Program-made: the position numbers and the translations under genes
Source of the DNA: Myrica gale
Lineage: Eukaryota > Streptophyta > Magnoliopsida > Fagales > Myricaceae
Direction: 5' to 3'
Assembly: GCA_963930655.1 (NCBI GenBank)
Contig: OZ005604.1
Span: forward strand, 9,372,001-9,436,000
Length of the DNA stretch: 64,000 nucleotides
Notes under the pieces: generated by a model
What the model was told of the DNA's origin: nothing
The model's database searches: none
Seen by the model: only the letters and a program-made list of their open reading frames with translations
Part shown: piece after piece, positions 1-11,330 of the stretch
Layout: each line of letters opens with the position of its first letter
Position numbering within the stretch: the first letter of the stretch is position 1

Positions 1-411
1 ATAAGGAAATTTATTTCCTTAAGTGTCTGGTGTGTTTTAGGCTAGTAAAGTTTTCTTTACTTAGCTAATTTCGAATTTTATTAGGTTTTCTATGTTAGAT
101 TTATTTCCTTATTATTTTCAGCCCTTTAAATAGGAGCTCTTGCATTGTAATTCAAAAAGACATTGATTAATGAAATTGTGAGAGTATTTCTCTTTGGTTC
201 TTTGAAGAACTTCTCGAACTTATCGGGATTTCCCGTGGCGTTCATCCTGACTTATCAAACGGATTTCCATCACCGTTTGTGGCGTCCTCATCATATCGAG
301 GTTCTTGCTTTCTTAAGCAACGGGTCGAGGTTCCATTCGAATCAGTCCTAGAAACGATCTTGGGTCCCTTTAGTTGTCGGGTCTCGTTACGAGATAACGA
401 GGTTCACATCA
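1..411 (+). repeat. Fragment of a Ty1-copia-like LTR (3' part)
   Basis: This AT-rich stretch has a TATA-like box near 124-132, a leader-like stretch (TTGTGAGAG near 175) and then a GC-richer tail. That arrangement resembles the promoter and R/U5 part of plant copia LTRs. No coding region follows it. The left boundary is outside the window, and no primer-binding site or partner LTR is visible. Family assignment rests on general resemblance only. Confidence 0.4.
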
Positions 412-765
412 GTGATATTAATTGTATTTGTTTGCAAGACACTTTATGCTGCCTCAATAGTTGGTGTTCTACTCTTCTCGACAGACGATCATACGGCCGA
501 ATGGACGATGGATCGATGTAAAAATTAAAATACCAAAGTTTAACCTAAGTGACTGATTGTCTAATAAGACAATCAATGTATACATTTTTAAACACAATGT
601 TTAACATTTACAATCCATCGTCCCAATTAACAGCAGATCGGTTGACAAGTGGCACGACAATTAGTTTCAATACACGACAGATCCTTCATTTAGCATCTTA
701 TTGTCACTATATGAGTTTGATCATCCTCGTATGTGATACACAATGTTTTAATGGACATCCGATCA
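412..765. other. Unassigned flank of CACTA-1
   Basis: I see no gene here. The sequence is ordinary AT-rich DNA with short spurious reading frames. Its last three bases (763-765, TCA) are the left copy of the CACTA-1 target duplication; the partner copy is at 13908-13910. Confidence 0.6.
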
Positions 766-795
766 CACTACAAAAAAATTGAGTTTTAGTGACGA
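766..795 (+). repeat. CACTA-1 left terminal inverted repeat
   Basis: CACTACAAAAAAA followed by a TTTTAGTGACGAAA-like stretch. It pairs with the right end at 13878-13907. A series of short GTGACGAAA / TTTCGTCAC inverted motifs follows to about 960, giving strong hairpin potential at the tip. Confidence 0.9.
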
Positions 796-934
796 AATTA
801 ACATTTCGTCACTAAAAAAGGGTTTTTTGTGACGAAACTTTTGTTCGTCACCAATTTCGTCACTAAAGTCGTTTCTGTGACGAAATAAAATTTTTGTCAC
901 TAAAAGGTAATGCTTTGGTGACGAAAAAGTTCGT

Positions 935-2090
935 CACCCCACGATCGATCGGTATGTTGTGACAAGAAACTCCGTCACAACATGTGAAATCTTTTGGCGA
1001 CTACTTTAAATCGTCACGCTTAACGATTGATCAGTGATTATTAATCGATCGATCGGTGACGAATCGACACCTGTTGAAAATTGTCGATCGATCGTTGCCT
1101 CCTGACGTTGGAAAATACGAGTCGTCGATCGATCGTGGAAGCGTAACCGTCATTGTTTTTGAATTCACGATTGATAGTTACAATGAGCGGTTGATCGGTA
1201 CTTCAGATGAATGGAAGTTCGCCACGTGTAAGACAATAAGCGATCGACCGTTGCCGCGTGACGTTGGAAAATGCGAATCATCGATCGATCGTGGAATCAT
1301 AACCGTCATTTTTTTCGAATCACGATGGATCGTGATTATGCGCGGTCGATCGATCCTGAAAGCGAATGAGAAGTCGCCACGTGTAAACAAATGAGCGATC
1401 GATCGTCTCAATTTATAACGATCGATTGTAGTAAAGAACGAATGATTATATGAAACCGGCGAGCCATTTTTACCGGTTACCTCTAACGAATATTCTCGAA
1501 TCCTCTCAAACTTCACGAACCATTTCATTCAGCATTGCCTTCCAAAGTACGCGTAATCACTTCCTGTTATTATCTACATCAAAGGTACGTAGTTATATTA
1601 ATTTTTAAGAGACATTAAGTTGTTTTATAAATGAGGTTTTACTTTACGTTTTTTTTAATTTTCTATATCTTTCATTTAGTTCCGTAAATTGTATTAATTT
1701 TTGTGTTGATGTATATTTTTGGCGTTTAGGATTGTTTAGGGATCATTTGGGGCTGATTTTGAGCGTCTTTTGGCTTTTTTGTAATCTGTGTGTTTTCTTA
1801 TAAACATCGATTGATCGTACTTCACCGCGATCGATCGTGGTGTAGACGGTGAGTCAAACGATTGATCGTCTCAAGTAGACGATCAATCGCTTATTGTTAT
1901 TTACGACCGATCGATACTGTATGTACCGATGAATCGATAATTGAAACGGTGAGTTTCAAATTTAAGGACGATCGATCACTTTAATTGACGATAGATCGTC
2001 TACATTACCGATGGATCGCATTTAACCTGCGATTGATCGTTGGAGACGGTGTGGCGAACGATTGATCGTCTAAGGTAGACCTTCTACATA
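935..2090. repeat. CACTA-1 left subterminal repeat array (CGATCGATCG type)
   Basis: Many direct and inverted copies of a motif built on the palindrome CGATCGATCG, often preceded by A and followed by GT, lie here (for example near 941, 1042, 1085, 1124, 1279, 1345, 1393, 1829). In En/Spm the subterminal repeats bind the element's small DNA-binding protein and bring the ends together. Here the motif would be the likely binding site; that role is inferred from the family. Confidence 0.8.
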
Positions 2091-2091
2091 A

Positions 2092-2454
2092 GCTTCAGAG
2101 GTACCTCTCGAGTCGAGAGCACCTGCAGTGCCCCCTCCCTGGGTGGCCCAGCTATTTTCGGACCTCAACAGCCGTGTCAGCGCGACTTTGCAGGCCGCTC
2201 TACAACCTCTTGAGAGACAGGTGCAGTCGTTAGAGGAGGAGGTGAAAGATCTCCGGACCGCCTTCAATGGGGAGTGCACTGTGACAATGCTACGCAACAA
2301 GTCGGTCGTGGTTCGTATGTCAGACGTCAGCGAGCAGCTGGAAGAAATTAAGAAGACTCTGGATGATTTCAAGACGGAGGCAGAGCCACCTATTATTCCA
2401 GGAGATATTCCTGATGACTTGGACACTTTCTGCGATGCTATTGCACGTTGACGT
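2092..2454 (+). CDS. Unidentified coiled-coil ORF inside CACTA-1
   Basis: An open frame of about 120 codons without an ATG start lies between two blocks of subterminal repeats. A possible splice acceptor (CCTGCAG, ending 2127) precedes a proline-rich segment (PPPWVAQLF). A heptad-like stretch follows with LERQVQSLEEEVKDL and SEQLEEIKKTLDDFKTE, suggesting two short coiled coils, then an acidic tail with DIPDDLDTF. It ends at TGA 2452-2454. It is clearly richer in G+C than the flanking AT-rich DNA. I do not recognise it and do not place it in the TNP1 or TNP2 families. It could be an exon of a captured host gene, an accessory CACTA gene, or chance. Confidence 0.4.
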
Positions 2455-2729
2455 ATTTTTATTTTGTTTTTTAATCTATTTCGGACATACATTTAGATTT
2501 CTGATTTTAGTTATATATTTCAGACATTTGTGTTTATCTGTGAAAATGAAGTAACTTTGATTACATTTTAATTGTTTTTTATTTGTATATCATGAGATAT
2601 ACAATTATATACGTAAAATGACCAATATACCCTTTGGTCGGCGAAAGTAACGAAAGCATACCATGACCAATATTACTATTAATATAAGAATTTAATAATG
2701 TGACCAATATTACTATTAATTAATTATAT

Positions 2730-3845
2730 AATGTGAGTTTAAATGATTAGAAATATAAAAATATATAATTTGTGAGAAATATTATTATTTTTGTATTATA
2801 TGACATTAGTAGTAATTTAATTTTAATAATTAAGTCATTTGTTAGGCAAAAGATACCGATGGATCGTTAGAATGAAATGCATGCGTCGTCGTTTTATACA
2901 TACGTGACGATCGATCGTTAGTTTGAGACGATTCATCGACGCAACACGCCGCATAATGGTTCACCTACCGATGGATCGTTTGTATGTCATGCATGTGTCG
3001 TCGTTTTATTCATCTGTGTCAATCGATTGCTTGTCTGTAGCGATCCGTCGGTATTATCCGTTGTCGTTTTGGTCTTATACACGATCGATCGCTCATTCTT
3101 TCAATCGATCGTTACATTTTATCTTCATTTTATTGAATAATGTGAGTTTAAATGATTATAAATATAAAAATATATATTAACAAAGTGTGTTATAATGTAT
3201 TTAGATTACATAACAATATATCACGTACATATAATTCATATTTAGGAAAGCATGTATAAGTTGTACATGTTGCATTATAGATGGGGAGTGCACTTGTATA
3301 ATATGAGTTAAGTATTAAGATGTTAGAAACTAGTGACATAACGCTTATTTAACACATGATTACAAGTCATAAGAACGAATTATGTATTAAGATGACATTA
3401 TTAGTAATTTAATTTTAATAATTAAGTAATTTGTTAGGGTAAAATCTGGTTTTTTTATAATTAGGTCCACGATCGATGACAGAGTAATGCGATCGATCGG
3501 GACATAACGATGTCGTTTAATATTTTGCTACTGATGGATCGTTAGTTTGTAATGCATGCGTCGTCATTTTATACAGACTGTATGATCGATCGCTCATTGT
3601 ACACGATCCATCGGTGAAATTTGAGCGGGATTTTCATGCTGACGAGACAATCGATCGGTGTATAACGGTGTCGTTTAATAACTTCCTACTGATGGATCGT
3701 TAGTTTGAAATGCATGCGTCGTCGTTTTATACAGACGTAACGATCGATCGCTCAATTTTACACGATCAATAGGTGAAATTTGAGTGAAATTTTTGGGACT
3801 GACGAGGCGATCGATCGTCCTCTACACCGATCGATCGACGTATAT
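2730..3845. repeat. Duplicated subterminal repeat blocks in CACTA-1
   Basis: A block with GATGGATCGTTAG, then AATGCATGCGTCGTCG and GATCGATCG(C/T)TC, recurs from about 2860, 2965, 3528 and 3686. The last two copies are offset by 158 bp. The AT-rich spacer is also duplicated: 2731-2850 resembles 3140-3180 plus 3402-3440. The unit contains the same GATCGATCG palindromes as the end array, so the subterminal region has grown by segmental duplication. Confidence 0.7.
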
Positions 3846-4324
3846 CGAGCTTGAAATGCGAGAATGCACAAAGGTCGTGGGTGAAAGGCAAAAATACACC
3901 CACGACAAGGAGAAGAGGAGAGTCACGGAAGCTCCCTACTTGGCCCGAAAAATTTGCCCCAAACACCGTCCTTTTAGTTGTGAGAGTTTTTAGAAGTGCT
4001 TAAGGTTAAGCCTAAGTTCAAATGCATTGGTTTTTTAACCGGGTGAATATTGGAAAATTTGGGCGACATTTGTGAGATTTTGGTGTGAAATTGGTTCGTT
4101 TTGGTCTACATTTTGTGCAAGAGGTAATGAAATCAACATACACTACGATTTATGAATGATTTGGTTGGTTATTTGATGTTTTTAATATTTTTCCATTTGT
4201 GGGTATTGTGGAATGAATTTGTGATGATTAGAGCTTATTAGAGTATTATTAATATGTATATTAGAATTAGAATTGCATGAAAAGTTGTGTGGGGAGGCCT
4301 GAAAAGTTGTGTTTTCGATCTGGG

Positions 4325-4520
4325 TTTGTCACGATCGATCGCCTGTTTCTGACGATTGATCGTCTGTTAGATGGTGGTATTGCCGATTGATCGTCTATGT
4401 GATGACGATGGATCGTTCGTTAGTTGGAGGCTCGACGATCGATCGTCTATTTTTAGACGATCCATCGGTATTGAAGACCAATCGATCGTCTATAGTAACG
4501 ATCAATCGCGTGTATTGGTC
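4325..4520. repeat. Subterminal-type repeats in the transposase leader
   Basis: At least six direct or inverted copies of GATCGATCGTC and close variants lie about 250-450 bp upstream of the transposase start. They sit where the transposase promoter or 5' intron should be. In En/Spm the small DNA-binding protein also acts on the element's own promoter, so an autoregulatory role is possible but inferred. Confidence 0.55.
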
Positions 4521-4775
4521 AGATCGCTGCATCGCTGATTTTTTGAGTGTTGGTTTTTATAATTGATACATGTGTATTATTTGAGCTATATATTGAATGT
4601 TTGATTATTGAAGTGCTTGAGTTATGAAAATAAATCATGGAATTTGAGAAACATGGAGGGTGAATATTGGAGTGTTTTTGACTTGTTATGTTTGAGTTTA
4701 TTTGAGGGATATGCTTAATTCTTATATGGGGGTTTACGAATTACTTAATTGGTGTATTTTTTTAGATTGGTGGCG

Positions 4776-7527
4776 ATGGATAAGAGTTGGATTTACGAGA
4801 AAAATATGTTTGGTGAAAAGTATGCGGAGGGGGTCTGTAGGTTTGTTGGTATGGCTGCTTCTTGTGTAGACTCTCGGGGTCAGATCAGATGTCCGTGTCG
4901 AAAGTGCAGAAATGTAGTGTTTCAAGTGTTGGATAAAATGGAAGATCATATTTACATTAACGAGTTTGATGTGAGCTATAAGTCATGGGTGTTTCACGGG
5001 GAGGGTATGCAACTTACTTCTAATTTGAGTCAAGAGTCCGGTACGGGTTTACCATATAGTGATGATGATTTAGAGGTAGATAACTCTGATAGAATGACGG
5101 AAATGTTGACTGATGTTAGTGCCGGATTAGATGGTGGGCCGATGAGGGTTGAAACGGAGAACCCTAATAATAAGGAAACCCCTAGTTCGTAACCGAAGGG
5201 TTCAACACCACTTAATAAGTTATGGGAAGAGGCAGAACAAGAATTGTATCCTAGATGTACCAAGTTTAGTAAGTTGTCATTTACGGTCAGGTTGTTGCAT
5301 GTGAAGTCAGAGAATAAGTTGTCGGTTAAGGCATTTGATATGATATTACAGTTGATTAAGGAGGTGTTGCCAGAGGGGGAGACGTTACCGAGATCGTATT
5401 ACGAGGCAAAACAATTGCGAAAGGGTCTTGGGTTTAGTTATGATAAGATTCATGCATGTCAGAATGATTGTGTGTTGTTTTGGAAGGAAAACAGTGAGTT
5501 AGACAATTGTCCGGTATGTGGGGTGTCCCGATGGAAATTTGAAAATGAGTTGCGCAATCGATGTCAAAGGAAAGTGTTGCGTCATTTTCCTTTAATCCCT
5601 AGACTTAAACGTTTGTTTACCACAAAAGATGTAGCAATTGACATGAGATTGCATAAGGAAAAACAGGTCGATGACGGGGAGAGTTTGAGGCATCCTGCAG
5701 ATTCATTGGTTTGGAAGAATTTTGATAAGGACCATGGTTGGTTCGCTCAAGATGCCCGCAACGTTCGCCTTGGTCTTGCTTCTGACTGGTTTAATCCGTT
5801 CGGAAACATGAGCAATGCGTACAGTATTTGGCCAGTCATTTTTTTCCATATAATTTACCCCCATGGAGGTGTATGAAGGTCCCATTTTCACTGATGACTC
5901 TTTTAATCCCAGGTCGAAAGTCACCGGGAAATGATATAGATGTATATCTTCGACCCTCAGTGGATGAGTTGAAACAACTATGGGAAGATGGAGTTGAGAC
6001 ACATGACGCTTCAGATGGGACGACATTTAAGATGCATGCAGCTTTGATGTGGACCATAAATGATTTCCCAGCATATGCTAATTTATCTGGATGGAGTACC
6101 AAAGGGAAGTTGGCATGTCCAACGTGTAATTTAGACACTGACTATAAGTGGTTGAAGCACGGGAGAAGAATGTGTTATATGGGTCATAGGAGATATTTGA
6201 CATCGAGGCATGCATGGAGATACGACGTGGATATGTTCAATGGGAAAGAAGAACATAGACTTCCACCTGAGGAGTTAACTGGTGAGGACATATTGGAACA
6301 ACTGACGCATGTCGGGGAGACTATCTTTGGAAAAGCGTCAGGAAAGAATAGGGCAAAGAAGAAAGAATCGTCAGAACGTTTGAATTGGACGAAAAATGGC
6401 ATCTTTTTCCAACTGCCGTATTGGAGTACGTTAGGGTTACGACATAACTTGGACGTGATGCACATCGAGAAGAACATATGTGACAACGTGATCGGAATGG
6501 TGATGAATATCGAGTTCAAGACCAGAGATTCAGTGGGTGCACGTAGAGATTTAGCTGAAATGAGGGTAAAAGGAGACTTGCATTTGGTGTATGACGGTCG
6601 GGTTGAATTGATTCCTCAAGCGACGTATACTTTAACTCGGGAAGAGCGAAGGAGGGCCTGTGAGTGGTTAAAAGAAGTGAGGTTCCTCGATGGTTATGTA
6701 GCTGAGATTTCACGTTGTGTGAATCTAGATGAGTTGAAAGTTTCTGGAATGAAAAGCCATGATTGTCATGTGTTCTTGCAGAGGGTTCTTCCAATAATGA
6801 TCCGAGGGTTGTTGAAGCAAGATGTGGGTGGCGCAGTGACTGAATTATGCTTGTTCTTTCGAGAATTGTGTTCTCGTATGTTGAAGATTTCTGTATTGCA
6901 GAGGATGTCAGAAGATATCGGGATAATTTTATGCAAGTTAGAAATGATTTTTCCACCCGCTTTTTTTACTGTGATGATGCATTTGGCTGTCCACTTACCA
7001 CGTGAAGCATTGCTTGCTGGATCCATACAATACAGATGGATGTATCCAGTTGAACAGTTGATGGGTGGCTCGAAAAGGAATGTGAAAAATAAGTCTCGTC
7101 CTGAAGGGTCGATTGCAGAAGCGTATATTGAGAATGAGTGTTCGACATTTTGTTCCCACTACCTCCGAGGGGTCGAAACAGTGTTTAATCGCAGAGATCA
7201 AAACTACGATTCCGACGGTGAAATTGAGGTACCAGAAGGGTCATTGGATGTGTTCACTCAGAGAATTAGATTGATAGGGGCTGTAAAAGGGCATGACATA
7301 GACTGAACAGAGTTCAAGAAAGCTCGCTGGTTTGTGCTGAACAATTGCAAAGACATCAGCGTGTACTTAAAGTAAGTAAAAAGATATACATGTATGTTTT
7401 TCCAAGATGAACAGTTGTTGGTTAACATTATCGTTACAGTGAACACATGGACGAACTTCGCGTGCAAGGAGTTTCCAACATTTCTCGTATGTATGAGGAA
7501 CAATTTCTGGATTGGTTCTTAGGGCGA
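4776..7527 (+). pseudogene. CACTA-1 transposase, TNP2 (TNPD) type, broken
   Basis: The first ATG after the acceptor TTTTTTTAG (ending 4765) starts MDKSWIYEK, the N-terminal transposase-associated zinc-binding domain (RCPCRKCRN). Then come the TNP2 core (CPVCGVSRW near 5507, CPTCN near 6120, HNLDVMHIEKN near 6444) and a DUF4218-like domain (HLAVHLPREA near 6983). An intron is visible at 7372-7439 (GTAAGT...TTACAG), followed by exon 7440-7527. Lesions: in-frame TAA at 5190-5192, a frameshift in the T-run near 5840-5848, and in-frame TGA at 7304-7306. The expected DUF4216-coding part is missing because a truncated LTR occupies 7564 to about 10822. The role is cutting and joining the element ends; this copy cannot make it. 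Confidence 0.88.
7372..7439 (+). other. Transposase intron (68 bp)
   Basis: Begins GTAAGTA and ends TTACAG. Removing it joins codons of a conserved-looking segment (VYL-N-EHMDELR), matching the family's usual position just before the C-terminal part. Confidence 0.7.
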
Positions 7528-7563
7528 GTAAGTCTTATTCTTAGAACTCATTAAAATTAATAT

Positions 7564-10500
7564 TGTGAGACCCCGATTTTCTCCTACGTAATTTCTTATG
7601 TATTATCTTTTATTTTCCAATGTAATAGCTTTTATTTCTTCATGGGGCTAAGTTTTTGGCCAATGTATGGCCTAATCCTTATGTTATGGTATTTCGATTA
7701 AAATGGGATTTTATTTCATAAAATCTCTTTAAATAATTTTAATGTCATTTTATGCAAGTTTAAATTATATTTATTTTAGGAGCCGAAATTTCAAGTAAGT
7801 TTCTCTCTTACAAATTTATATTTTTTTCATTTACTTAATATGATTCATGGACCATAGAATTTGAATTATGATTTAATAATTTCCTTGTATAACCGAAATT
7901 GATTAATGGATTAAATGATGAAATTCTTTTGAATACATGGATTGAATATTTTTATAGCTTTCATATGTGACATGTATTATTACCATGTAGCCTATATTAT
8001 TAATAGAACTTCCATTTGAATATTCAATGATAAGCTATGTATTTATGTGATAAGTCTAAAAGATGATTTAATTGATAAGCACACTTGCTTATCATAGTGA
8101 TAAGCAAGCATGATAGGTTAGGAAACTTTTAGGGTGATAAGACCTTGTGATTATTGTAGAGATAGGTTAGGGCCATTATCACATGATAAGATATCATGCT
8201 TATGAGGTGATAAGCTATTGGAATGGATTAGATAAGCAAGAGAGCTTATGAAGTGATAAGTTAGGTGAGAGAGAAAACCAAGTTGAAAGTTGGTTGCATA
8301 TTAATGAGGAAGTAACTAGGTTGGTTGAAAAGCAACCAAACAAATTAAATGTTAGTCAAGGAAGGCTTGTACGTGAAAGGCTAGGAGGAGAAATTGGAAA
8401 GCCAAAGTGAAGTGCCATGTGATGTGTAAGAGGTGTGTAAGTTGTGTAAGAGTGATGAGACAACACATAACTGTAAAAGAGAAGAGAAAAAGGAGAAGGG
8501 AAATGTCGATGGATGCATGGGAAGAGAGAGAATGAGGAAATTCAATACAAGCTTTGCTAAGGAGACAAGGAAGTGATGTGAGAAAAGAGGTGAAAAGAAA
8601 TAAAAGAAGAGAGAGAGAGATGAAACTCAAGATTGGTCGGCAAACACCCCCCCCTTCACCACTTTTCATTTCAAATTTCTCTCTTGTCAACTCACCCCCT
8701 CAAGCTTTTTGTCATAGCCTTAAAGTTGCCTTGGGAGACTCATTCTCTCACATCTCTCTTGCATTTCTCTTGACCGAACCACTCATGCATTTCACTCTCC
8801 AAACTCTTCTCTCTTGGCCGAATATTGCAAGCTCTCTCAACTCTCTCCCATTTTGCTTCTCTTAGCCGAACCTTACACTCAAGATTCAAGGTTTGTTTCT
8901 TTTCATCTTGCACCTAAACCACTTTCTTCTAGCTTACCAAATCTCATTCTAAAAGCCAAGTTAAACCTCTTTTGTTGTAGACAAAATCTCTCTTGGTGCA
9001 AACACAATCCTTCCTTGAAAACCCTAGCCATTTGACATCATTTCTCTTCAAGCTTACCATGTTCTCTTAACCACCATAGAACTTCCTTTTAATCAAGCTT
9101 GGACACTTCTAAGGAGGGTGGACCGAATCTTTGAAGGAAGTAAAGTTAGGAGAAGTTGGTAAAGGTAGAGGTGAGTTTGATTCCATTGATGATCTTGCCT
9201 TAAGTTTCGCAAGTACTAACCAAAGGTATTTTATTTTCTAGGTGCTCAAGCTTGGATAGTCAACAAGGTAAGAACAATGTGATGTTGTTGGTTTAGCATA
9301 AGTGACCGAATGAGTTATGTGTAGATCTTGAAGTTTAGGTCGTAATATGTCTTGATGTTGTTGGATCTTGAATGCTTAAGAACCCTAGGTTATTTACATG
9401 CTAGATCTACCCATGGAAACCTTAGATCTAAGGTTGTATGTAAAGGCAAAATGCAAATGGAGACCAATGCATGTTAAGGAAGCTAGATCTAGGTCTTGAT
9501 GTGTTGGTTTGATAAAAGTTGATTACTTTGTTTAGATCTATGGATGGTAGTGTGTATAAAGTGTGGATCTAATGTTGATGGAATTATTTGATGAAAAGAT
9601 TAAGTGTATGCATGCTAGCTAGGTCACAAATGCAAAGGATATGCATGTTATAATTTTTAGCATGAAAAAGGTGATATTTTGAGGTATGGCCGAATATGAT
9701 ATGCTTAGAATTTTATGTATAGTTTTGTATATGTTTAAATCTGGACGTTGGCCATGAGATGTGCAAGAATTATGACCCCAATGCTTGGTAGATGATTATG
9801 TTAAGTACTAGATGCATGCATATTGAAGGAAACAAAAGAAACTTAATCGTTTGGGTGAAAATATGAGTTGGCCGAAAGTTATACATTGTATTGGTGCCTT
9901 GACTTATAGACATTAGGTTGTGAAATTTGTTGAATGGAGGATGGGATCACCATTGGAGTAAAAGTTGTGACTAATTGGTGTATAAAATAGTGATGGCCGA
10001 ATGTTGCAAGAAAATATAACCCTAAGTGCAATTTATAAATAAATGGATTATCGTTGTTGTGATAGATATAGAAATTAGGGTTTAATCTAGTTGGAACAAA
10101 TATTGAAGAGCCATGATCTTTTAATAATTATTATTTGGAACCCTAGTTAAGTTTTACTCAGGATCAATTGAGGTTTAAGTCCAAGTTAAGATTTAATCAC
10201 GAATAATTTATTAATAGTTCGATATAAGGTTTTAATGGAGTACGTGTAATAAAAAGAGACTTAGGTTTAATTCTAAACCTATGAGTATTATTTAACCCTA
10301 ATCGAGGCATGTACATGGATAAATATATTTTTATTTCAATAAAAATATTAATGATTTAATAAACTAAGTTTTGAATATTTGTTAAGGAAAAGAATAAAAT
10401 ATTTTTAAATGATTAAATGAATTTCAGTGATACGTATATATATCTTTGGTTGATGACCGATTTCAAAATGAAATATTTAATGATTGCATACTATTCTTAA

Positions 10501-10822
10501 AGTCTAAGAAATATTTGAATCGCTTGTAGGCGATCCACGTGTCTGTATACACGAACAAAAAAGACCAAGAGTAAGTGGATACTGTAAATGGACAGTAAGT
10601 ATTCTTTTTCAAAACTGGGATGACACACTGCATCGTTTCATGAACAAGCATGAATTTTAAGCAAGCATAACATGACATGTGCATTGCATGAATTTTTCAA
10701 GAAGAGGTTTATGCAATGATTTTTATGAAAAGACTATGGGAAGTTTTATGAAACGATAAGTTAAGTTAAGGGGCACTGGTCGGTACCGTACCATCAAGGT
10801 GGACTCCCATACCGAAGGACCT
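7564..10822 (+). mobile_element. LTR A: truncated gypsy-type LTR inside the CACTA-1 transposase
   Basis: Starts TGTGAGACCCCGATTTT, close to the start of the solo LTR at 21859 (TGTGAGATCCCGACC). It shares interior landmarks with that LTR: 'CAAAACTGG(A/G)ATGA(T/C)ACAC' near 10612 and 'TCGGTACCGTACCA' near 10779. The homology stops near 10822, at the point corresponding to about 24190 in the other copy, so roughly the last 950 bp are missing together with part of the transposase gene. No 5-bp duplication is found. There is no gag or pol. The interior is AT-rich with only spurious reading frames; a purine- and pyrimidine-rich patch lies at 8560-8800. Confidence 0.7.
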
Positions 10823-10830
10823 ACATAGCG

Positions 10831-11209
10831 AGTCGTGCAGAAGTTTTCGTGTAGAAATGCATTTGACATTCCCGGACCAGATCCGGACGGTGAAGTTGAC
10901 GTAAACGTTGAATCGGGAGCAACCATCGTGAATGAAGCATATCAAGAGGACGATGCCATTGCCTTGTTTATAGACTTCCAACAATTTAACCTTAATCCAC
11001 TACGGAGGGATGACGTTGCGCCAAACGTTATCAAAGCTTCCAAGGCAATTGATCGGCGAAAAAAAAGACGTATAGATAGTAATGATGTTTCGGAGGGGGA
11101 TGAATCAGAAATTGAAGAAAGTGCTGACGAAGATTCGTTCGAAAGTGATAGCGATTCTACTGAGAATGAGGCATCGGACGATAACCTACAAGAACCGGAT
11201 TCTGATTAA
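10831..11209 (+). pseudogene. CACTA-1 transposase, C-terminal exon
   Basis: After an acceptor-like GTGCAG (ending 10830) an open frame reads SCRNAFDIPGPDPDG, the segment that normally follows the DUF4216 region of CACTA transposases. The tail is lysine/arginine-rich and then strongly acidic (DRRKKRR; EGDESEIEESADED) and ends at TAA 11207-11209. It is separated from the rest of the gene by LTR A and the missing DUF4216 part. Confidence 0.75.
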
Positions 11210-11330
11210 TAAATTCCTTCAAGTATATTTTCTTTTTAACCTTCATGTTTGCTTAACAGTTTTTACTGTTACTATTTCTTTTACAATATCTTTATCGTTT
11301 ATTTTGTTATGTCACAGCTTGTACGGTGAA

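Noticed and set aside
1056-1528. ORFs on both strands with repeated RSIDRG-like peptides
   Set aside because: They are translations of the GATCGATCG subterminal array; the repeats are DNA-level motifs, not a protein repeat.
935-2090. CRISPR-like or operator array from regularly repeated palindromes
   Set aside because: Spacing is irregular, there are no unique spacers of constant length, and the context is a plant CACTA element end.
2128-2130. GTG start for the coiled-coil ORF
   Set aside because: GTG starts are not expected in plant nuclear genes; the frame is more likely an internal exon following the CCTGCAG acceptor.
8352-9035. ORFs on both strands in LTR A
   Set aside because: They arise from a CT/GA-biased patch; no family resemblance and no codon pattern.
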